A stretch of 41,629 nt of DNA, from contig DAHXNK010000009.1 in NCBI GenBank assembly GCA_027365415.1, forward strand, positions 1 to 41,629, in the 5' to 3' direction. Position numbers and translations under genes: made by a program. Under the pieces are notes generated by a model. That model made no database searches and had not been told where the DNA came from. It was given only the letters and a program-made list of their open reading frames with translations. This DNA is from Acidobacteriaceae bacterium. Lineage in GTDB: Bacteria; Acidobacteriota; Terriglobia; Terriglobales; Acidobacteriaceae. Shown here one piece after another: positions 35,739 through 41,629 of this stretch; position 1 is the stretch's first letter, and every line of letters starts with the position of its first letter.

Positions 35739-38169
35739 GTCCTCCTCCGGCAACGGGGTAGGGTGGGGTTAGGCGCGAGTGGAAGTAGGGGATGGTCTGC
35801 TGTAATCCCTGCTGTAAAGAAATCTTCGGCTCCCAGCCAAGAAGCTGCCGAGCCTTGGTAATGTTGGGCCGGCGCTGCGGCGGATCATCCTCTGGCAATG
35901 GCTCGAAGGTAATCTTGCTGGATGCCTGACAGCTTGTCACCACCTGCTGCGCGCACGCAAGAATCGTATATTCATCTGGGTTGCCTAGGTTGACGGGCAA
36001 AGCCTCCTGCGAGTGGGCAAGACGCAAAATTCCTTCGACCAGATCGGAGACGTAACAAAAACTCCGGGTCTGCAAGCCATCTCCGTAGACGGTCAGGTCT
36101 CGGCCCGCAAGCGCCTGCATGATGAAATTGGAAATGACGCGCCCATCCTCCGGCTGCATGCGGGAACCATAGGTGTTGAAGATGCGCGCCAGCCGAGTAT
36201 CCATGCGGTGATAGCGGTGGTAGGCCATGACTAGGGCTTCGCTGAAGCGCTTGGATTCATCGTAGACGGAGCGTGGCCCGACCGGGTTCACATTGCCCCA
36301 ATAGCTCTCCGGCTGGGGATGCACCTGCGGGGTGCCATAGCACTCGGATGTGGAAGCTTGCAGGAAGGTCGCGCCATAGCGACGCGCCAGCTCCAGCATT
36401 CGATGTGTACCCTCAGAACCGACACGCAGGGTCTCCGGCCCCCGGCGCATGTACTGCACCGGACTGGCAGGGCAGGCAAAGTTGAAAATAAAATCAACCG
36501 CGCCAGGGTCGTATGGCTGGCAGATGTCCTGCTCGACGAAATCAAAGCGTGACTCGTGCCGCAGATGCGAAAGATTGCGAAGATCTCCGGTGGATACATT
36601 GTCGATACCGAGGACGTGATAGCCCTCCGCTACCAAACGATCCGCCAGATGCGAGCCTAAAAAACCCGCAGCCCCGGTAAGGAGTGCGCGCCGCGCTGTC
36701 TTTCCGGTGGAATTTTCTTCCAAAGACGGTGAATGCTGCGCCTTTGACCCTGGCAACGGGATCGGCGCATGCACATGAACCCCGGCATGTCTGCCGATGC
36801 CAATGTAGTCCAACCCCTGCGCTGCCAACTCCGAAGGTTGGCAAACATTGCGGCCATCCAGTACCAGCGGGCGGGCCAGCGTGTCGCGCATTCGCACCCA
36901 ATCCAGCGCGCCGAACTGCGGCCAATCGGTCAGAATCACCAGAGCATCCGCGCCTGCGGCAGCGGCATACTCGCTGGTGGCATACTGGAGACGTTCGCTG
37001 GCAGGAAGTGCCTGCTGCGCCTGTGGCATGGCCACCGGATCAAAAGCCGACACGATGCAATCGGCATCAAGAAACATTCGTGTCAGCGCCAGCGCGGGTG
37101 ATTCGCGCACATCATCGGTGCCGCTTTTGAAGGCCAAGCCTAAGACCGCCAGTCGCTTTCCCTCCAAGCCTCCCAAGGCCGCGCGCACTTTTCCAAAAAA
37201 GTGTTTTCGTTGCTGGATGTTTGCCTTTTCCACTTCTGCCAGCATTCCGAAATCGACCCCAACGGAGGCCGCGACCGAGTGAAAGGCTGCGATGTCCTTG
37301 GAGAAACACGAGCCACCATATCCGATGCCGGGCTGGAGAAAGTGTGGCCCAATCCTCCGATCCATGCCTAGGCCAAGCACCACTTCCATCACATCCGACT
37401 CTGCGGCTTCGCAAACGTTGGCCACCTGGTTGATGAAAGCAATCTTCATGGCAAGAAAGGCATTGGAGGCATGTTTAATCAATTCCGCGCTTTTGGCTGA
37501 AGTCCGCAGCATGGGCGGCGGATTCAGAGATGTGCATTGGCCAGAGATTGCATCCGCCTGGGCGTAGTAGGCTCCAGTGGTTAACGGCGCGTATATTCGC
37601 TGGAGCACCTCTGCCGCGCGCGCGCTTTCCGCGCCAATGATGATGCGATCGGGATGCAGAAAATCCTTGACCGCTGTACCCTCGCGCAGAAATTCCGGGT
37701 TGGAGGCCACATCGAATTGCGCCGCCGCCATGCCCTTGGTTCCCAGGAGATGGCGAATCCACTCGTTGGTATAGATGGGAACAGTGCTTTTTTCGACGAT
37801 CACGGTATAGCGGCGGATGGATCGCGCGATTTCGCGGGCAACGGATTCCACATAAGAAAGATCGGTTTGCCCATTGCCACTTTGTGGGGTGCCGACCGCG
37901 ATAAAAATCGCCTCCGCATCCTGTATTGCCCCGGCAAGATCGGAGGTAAACGTCAGGGAGCGGTGGAGATGCCGCCGCAACATTTCCGGCAAAAACTGCT
38001 CATGGATCGTTGGAATTCCCTGGAGATGCGCGTGCATCTTCTGCTGGTCTTTGTCCACACAGACGACAGTGTGCCCTATCTCTGCAAAGCACACGGCGGC
38101 GACCAGGCCCACATGTCCCGAACCCACTACGACGATCCTAGTCACAAGATCACTCATAACATTGTGCAT
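35686..38169 (-). CDS. Fused UDP-glucose 6-dehydrogenase and UDP-xylose synthase
   Basis: An 827-residue two-enzyme protein in one uninterrupted frame. Residues 1-465 are a UDP-glucose 6-dehydrogenase: NAD site VVVGSGHVG (13-21), PGIGYGGSCFSKD with catalytic Cys288, and TSAKSAELIKHASNAFLAMKI. A linker (about 466-492) leads to residues 493-800, an SDR of the UDP-glucuronate decarboxylase (UDP-xylose synthase) type: GAAGFLGSHL (499-508), STSE with Glu609, GPRSVYDESKR with Tyr636 and Lys640, and RIFNTYGSRM. It would convert UDP-glucose to UDP-glucuronate and then UDP-xylose in the cytoplasm. It is divergent from wzc and convergent with wzi. Either ATG 38169 or ATG 38157 may be the start. I see no frameshift signature, so the fusion looks real. 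Confidence 0.9.
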   Translation of the reverse strand: MHNVMSDLVTRIVVVGSGHVGLVAAVCFAEIGHTVVCVDKDQQKMHAHLQGIPTIHEQFLPEMLRRHLHRSLTFTSDLAGAIQDAEAIFIAVGTPQSGNGQTDLSYVESVAREIARSIRRYTVIVEKSTVPIYTNEWIRHLLGTKGMAAAQFDVASNPEFLREGTAVKDFLHPDRIIIGAESARAAEVLQRIYAPLTTGAYYAQADAISGQCTSLNPPPMLRTSAKSAELIKHASNAFLAMKIAFINQVANVCEAAESDVMEVVLGLGMDRRIGPHFLQPGIGYGGSCFSKDIAAFHSVAASVGVDFGMLAEVEKANIQQRKHFFGKVRAALGGLEGKRLAVLGLAFKSGTDDVRESPALALTRMFLDADCIVSAFDPVAMPQAQQALPASERLQYATSEYAAAAGADALVILTDWPQFGALDWVRMRDTLARPLVLDGRNVCQPSELAAQGLDYIGIGRHAGVHVHAPIPLPGSKAQHSPSLEENSTGKTARRALLTGAAGFLGSHLADRLVAEGYHVLGIDNVSTGDLRNLSHLRHESRFDFVEQDICQPYDPGAVDFIFNFACPASPVQYMRRGPETLRVGSEGTHRMLELARRYGATFLQASTSECYGTPQVHPQPESYWGNVNPVGPRSVYDESKRFSEALVMAYHRYHRMDTRLARIFNTYGSRMQPEDGRVISNFIMQALAGRDLTVYGDGLQTRSFCYVSDLVEGILRLAHSQEALPVNLGNPDEYTILACAQQVVTSCQASSKITFEPLPEDDPPQRRPNITKARQLLGWEPKISLQQGLQQTIPYFHSRLTPPYPVAGGGLTTSAGCVESVEPLDTK

Positions 38170-38438
38170 ATTGCCGGGAAGGTTTCCCCTTTGGGTAATT
38201 TCCTTGTAAATTGCGCGTTGGGCAACTCCCCCCGCATCATATCAATTTTCTGTTGGTCGGCATCTGAACGGAGCGCCTGTTACCCATGCGGATATGGAAC
38301 TTGCTTTCTGCATTGACGGAAGAAGGATGCTACCCCTATGCTCAGGGTACACAGTGTTTCAGAATGCTCGGAGCGGGAAGACCCGCGAATTCACCTCTCG
38401 TCGTATTGGAATGATCTGAAGGAGCAGTCCCTGCACGC

Positions 38439-40715
38439 ATGAATTCGCCCGAACAGAATGTTCCAGAGCGCCCGGCGTTCACCCCGCGTACGTTTCAAAC
38501 AGGCGGGGGATGGGCAGCCAATGAAGAGGGCAACGCGCTGTCAGAGAATCTGCTGACCTTGCGCAAGCGCAAATGGATTGTTATCGCAGCCGTTTTTATT
38601 GGTGGGGTCTTCGGAGTTGTCAAGGCCGTGACCACGCCCAAGGTCTATACCGCAGGCGGCACCATCCAGGTGCGGCAAGGCGCGGCCAATGAATATCGCG
38701 TTTCCGGGCAAACCGGCATGGGGCAGGAAGACCTGGGCGTGCGCTTGGAGACAGAGATTTCCATTCTGCAAAGCGGCACGTTGTTGCTGAAAGTTGCCGA
38801 GGGATTGAAGATCGAAGACAATCCCATCTTTCTCGGCCCCAAACCGATTACGAGCCATCCCGATCCAAGTGATCGTGCCGTGCAGGATAGAATGATTGGC
38901 TTTTTGGCGAGCGGACTTTCGGTGCATCGCATTCCAAAGACAGAAATCATCGACATTGAATTCACCAGTCTGTCGCCCAAACTTTCTGCCGAGGTCGTCA
39001 ACCTGCTGATTCAGGACTATGTCGAGCGCAGCTTTCAAACTCGCTATGACTCCACGCAGCGGGTCTCGCACTGGCTGCAGGGCCAGTTGGATGATTTGCG
39101 GCAAAACGTCGAAGCTTCCCAGGAAAAGTTGGTGGAACTCCGAAAAGATCTTGGAGTTCTGAGTTTCAGCGACCAGACCCATGACTTGGAAGCAACCACT
39201 CTGGACACTCTGACGAAAGCTGCCACGGACGCCAAAATTAACAGCATTCTTGCCGAGGCCCGCTATCGGATGGTGACTACCACCGATCCCAACCTGATTG
39301 ATGGTAGTCCGAATGTGATGGGGACTTCTAATGCCAGTCTTTTGGCAACGCTGCGCAATCAGGAGACGGGCCTAGAAACTCAGTACGCCCAGCTTCGTTC
39401 GCAGTTTGGCCAAAACTACCCCGCAGTGCGGCAGTTGCAGGCGGAAATGCAGCAGACCCAAAAGGCTATTGCTTTGGAGGAGAAGCGCGTTGTCGCGCAG
39501 GCAAAGACGGAGTACAAAACAGCGCTCAAGAACCAGAAGATGACCCAATCCCTGCTGGATAACGAGATTTCCGGCGCTTACAAGCTGCGCGACGACATGG
39601 TGCAGTATGTACTCCTGCAACACGAGGTTGAATCAAGCCGCACGCTCTACGAGGGACTGCTGAATCGACTGCGTGAGGCGGGCATTGAGGCCGGGCTGGC
39701 CAGCAGCGAAATTGATGTGATCGACATTGCCCGCATCCCGATTCTGCCCGGCGGGATGCGACGCATCTCCCGCGTGCTGGTTGGCCTGCTCTTTGGACTC
39801 TTCGGCGGCGTCGCGCTGGCTTTCTTTACCGATAGCCTGGATACCAGCCTGCGTACCGTTCATGATATTGAGACCATCTCCGAGTTGCCCTCGCTTGCCG
39901 TGATTCCGCGGGCGCGCAAGTTGCTGCCGCGAACCATTGCGGAGGACACCCGCTCTGCAGCGATGAAAAATGTGGACGTTCTTGGCCAGCCCAACTCACA
40001 ATTCGCCGAGGCATTCCGTTCGCTGCGCACCGCGTTGATGCTTTCTGGCGTGGGTCAGCCTCCCCAAGTCATTCTCGTCACCAGCTCCACCCCGGCAGAG
40101 GGCAAGAGTACCGTCGCCACCAATCTGGCCAGCGTGCTCGCCTTTCGGGACGCAAAGGTTTTGCTGATTGACGCCGATTTGCGCCGTCCTACGGTACATA
40201 ATCGGTTTGGCATCAGTGGAAAGGTTGGCCTGTCCACAGTGCTCAGCGGAAGCACCCCGTTTGAAGATGCGCTGCAGTCGATCCCAGAGATTCCCAATCT
40301 CTCCATGCTCTCCAGCGGCCCGGTGCCGCCATTTCCCACCGAGTTGATTGTCTCGAAAGAGATGAGTGACCTGTTGCTGTACTGCCGGGGACGTTTCACG
40401 CATGTTGTGGTAGACTCTCCGCCCATCCTGACCATCACGGATGGTATTGTGCTGGCGCCACAATGCGATGCCGTGCTGCTGGTGGTGCGCTATGGACGAG
40501 CCAGTAAGCATTCCGTGCGTCGCGCCCGCGATCTGATGCAGCGCGCAGCTATTCGCATGGGTGGAACCGTCATCAATGCGGTGGACACTTCGTCGCAACG
40601 CTATTACGGTTACTATGGCTACCAGCGCTACTCTTACTTCAATGAGCGCGGGCCGGGCGAACCAGCCAAGCGGCGGAAATGGCCCTTCTTCTGGCGCAAG
40701 GAGGATGTGGAATGA
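38439..40715 (+). CDS. Wzc-type polysaccharide tyrosine autokinase
   Basis: A 758-residue inner-membrane polysaccharide co-polymerase fused to its BY-kinase. Residues about 45-65 and 445-465 are the two membrane helices; between them is the large periplasmic coiled-coil chain-length domain. The kinase domain has Walker A TPAEGKSTVATNLA (about 550-562), Walker A' LIDADLRRP (about 576) and Walker B VVVDSPPIL (about 657). The C-terminus has the tyrosine cluster RYYGYYGYQRYSYF (7 Tyr in 14 residues), the autophosphorylated region. A GGAG lies 14 bases from ATG 38439, longer than ideal. It overlaps wza by four bases. Confidence 0.94.
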   Translation: MNSPEQNVPERPAFTPRTFQTGGGWAANEEGNALSENLLTLRKRKWIVIAAVFIGGVFGVVKAVTTPKVYTAGGTIQVRQGAANEYRVSGQTGMGQEDLGVRLETEISILQSGTLLLKVAEGLKIEDNPIFLGPKPITSHPDPSDRAVQDRMIGFLASGLSVHRIPKTEIIDIEFTSLSPKLSAEVVNLLIQDYVERSFQTRYDSTQRVSHWLQGQLDDLRQNVEASQEKLVELRKDLGVLSFSDQTHDLEATTLDTLTKAATDAKINSILAEARYRMVTTTDPNLIDGSPNVMGTSNASLLATLRNQETGLETQYAQLRSQFGQNYPAVRQLQAEMQQTQKAIALEEKRVVAQAKTEYKTALKNQKMTQSLLDNEISGAYKLRDDMVQYVLLQHEVESSRTLYEGLLNRLREAGIEAGLASSEIDVIDIARIPILPGGMRRISRVLVGLLFGLFGGVALAFFTDSLDTSLRTVHDIETISELPSLAVIPRARKLLPRTIAEDTRSAAMKNVDVLGQPNSQFAEAFRSLRTALMLSGVGQPPQVILVTSSTPAEGKSTVATNLASVLAFRDAKVLLIDADLRRPTVHNRFGISGKVGLSTVLSGSTPFEDALQSIPEIPNLSMLSSGPVPPFPTELIVSKEMSDLLLYCRGRFTHVVVDSPPILTITDGIVLAPQCDAVLLVVRYGRASKHSVRRARDLMQRAAIRMGGTVINAVDTSSQRYYGYYGYQRYSYFNERGPGEPAKRRKWPFFWRKEDVE

Positions 40716-41629
40716 TCTCGAAAAAATACTCCCATCGTTTGCGCCGATGTCTCCTGGGGTGGGCGATCGGGAGTCTATCCTTGCCGTTGTGCGGACTGGC
40801 GCAATTTACGGGACCTGCCCCAACCAAGGCGGATAGTCCAACGCCGTTGCCTCCCTCGCTGGCGCAACCCCTGAATCCGCCATCGCTCTCGGCCTCGGTT
40901 CTGCGATTGCACAAAGGAGACTCGATTGAGGTTACGATCTTCGGGGTCAAAGATTACGACAGCAAGGTTCGCATTGATGCCAATGGAGAGACTTATTTGC
41001 CGCTGATCGGGGCCGTCCATTTGGATGGACTCGATTTGCAGCAAGGGCAACGTCGGATTGCCGATATGCTGGATGCTGCCGGAATGATTCGCGATCCCGA
41101 TGTCAGCATCACGATTTTGGATTCTACACACGATGTCATTACGGTTACGGGCGAGGTTAATCTCCCCAAGCCTATACCTGCCTATGGAGAGATGCGCCTG
41201 CTGGATGTTATTGCCGCCGCTGGCGGCCTGACCAAGAGCGCCAGCCACACCATTTCCATCTTGCGCCCCAGCGTTGCGGATCCTTTGTTGGTGCAGCTTG
41301 GCCCCAACCTTACAAGTGCCAAAGCCCAAAACATCCTTGTCTATCCCGGAGATCAGATTCTCGTTCCGCGCACAGATGTGGTGTATGTTGTCGGCGCGGT
41401 CAAGGCGCAGAGCGCATATCCCCTTGCCACAGGCACTCCGCTGACGTTGATGCAGGCGGTCACACTGGCGGGTGGCGTTAATTACGAAGCATCGCAGAGC
41501 AAAACCCGCATCATTCGAACCATTGGGGCCAAGCGCGAAGAGATTCCCGTTAACCTGCATAAGGTGATGTACGGAAAAATTCCAGATCCCGTGTTGCAGA
41601 ACGACGACATTGTTTTTGTTCCGACCAAC
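40712..41629 (+). CDS. wza: Wza-type polysaccharide export protein, cut by the window end
   Basis: An outer-membrane polysaccharide export (OPX) protein; the first 306 codons are present and the frame is open at the window end. ATG 40712 overlaps the stop of the tyrosine kinase gene (ATGA), so they are translationally coupled. The N-terminus is a signal peptide (MISKKYSHRLRRCLLGWAIG onward, to about residue 31, CGLAQ). It then has the polysaccharide-export domain (LHKGDSIEVTIFGVKDYDSKVRIDA, DGETYLPLIG-type pattern) and repeated SLBB domains (ITVTGEVNLPKPIPAYGEMRLLDVIAAAGG, VYVVGAVKAQSAYPLATG, GGVNYEA). Encoded just after wzc rather than before it, the usual order reversed. Confidence 0.9.
   Translation, partial: MISKKYSHRLRRCLLGWAIGSLSLPLCGLAQFTGPAPTKADSPTPLPPSLAQPLNPPSLSASVLRLHKGDSIEVTIFGVKDYDSKVRIDANGETYLPLIGAVHLDGLDLQQGQRRIADMLDAAGMIRDPDVSITILDSTHDVITVTGEVNLPKPIPAYGEMRLLDVIAAAGGLTKSASHTISILRPSVADPLLVQLGPNLTSAKAQNILVYPGDQILVPRTDVVYVVGAVKAQSAYPLATGTPLTLMQAVTLAGGVNYEASQSKTRIIRTIGAKREEIPVNLHKVMYGKIPDPVLQNDDIVFVPTN

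Noticed and set aside
40775-41560. 261-residue minus-strand open frame at the window end
   Set aside because: It lies opposite the wza gene, whose motifs are clear; composition is not protein-like.
1-41629. CRISPR array, prophage, transposon or defence system
   Set aside because: No regularly spaced repeats, integrase, transposase, toxin or nuclease gene of such systems was seen.

Overview
The window reads as a chromosome segment of an Acidobacteriota bacterium, most likely family Acidobacteriaceae (class Terriglobia). This is inferred from the mix of genes: a bacillithiol gene in a Gram-negative setting, a very large secreted FG-GAP/VCBS protein with Ig-like domains, a Wzi-type capsule protein, a stand-alone type III polyketide synthase, family 5 uracil-DNA glycosylase, and several secreted proteins with no clear family. 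It is moderately GC-rich, densely coded and almost all vertical-looking housekeeping content. There is no CRISPR array, transposase, integrase or phage gene.

Layout: 63-2122 bshC (bacillithiol) plus a small CxxC protein. 2531-6349 a giant secreted beta-propeller/Ig protein, closed by a 25-bp perfect hairpin and a REP-like element. 6577-9360 (minus) a GH57 glucan branching enzyme and a membrane-anchored coiled-coil protein. 9748-11874 (plus) citrate synthase and an Acidobacteria-type secreted protein. 11890-13650 (minus) a small lipoprotein and a PgeF/YfiH laccase-domain protein. 13651-14094 a non-coding stretch holding a clear minus-strand terminator. 14095-18874 (minus) phoH, ybeY, corC and a sigma-54 activator, running in the order phoH to activator. 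19324-19944 (plus) an azoreductase behind a repeated operator-like site. 19958-22232 (minus) PPK2, tatA and a type III PKS. 22497-25932 (minus) the classic tig-clpP-clpX cluster. 26113-28921 an exported aldose epimerase (minus), family 5 UDG (plus) and an isochorismatase-like hydrolase (minus). 29081-33689 (minus) amtB-glnB-glnD, the ammonium transporter with its PII protein and PII-modifying enzyme. 33787-33861 tRNA-Gly(CCC). 33924-41629 a capsule/exopolysaccharide locus: Wzi, a fused UDP-glucose dehydrogenase/UDP-xylose synthase, a Wzc-type tyrosine autokinase and a Wza-type export protein cut by the window end.

How they work together: the last 8 kb forms one envelope polysaccharide module. 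The fused enzyme would turn UDP-glucose into UDP-glucuronate and then UDP-xylose, Wzc and Wza would control chain length and export, and Wzi would anchor the polymer at the surface. The amtB-glnB-glnD group is a self-contained nitrogen-sensing circuit. The tig-clpP-clpX group links folding of new chains to their degradation. phoH-ybeY-corC is a widespread rRNA/RNA-quality and ion-homeostasis neighbourhood.

The most unusual items are the Ugd-Uxs gene fusion, a trigger factor with a histidine-rich N-terminus, a sigma-54 activator whose receiver domain has lost its phosphorylation residues, an orphan type III PKS, and several inverted-repeat elements between genes. I did not find a clear new multi-gene defence or biosynthetic system.
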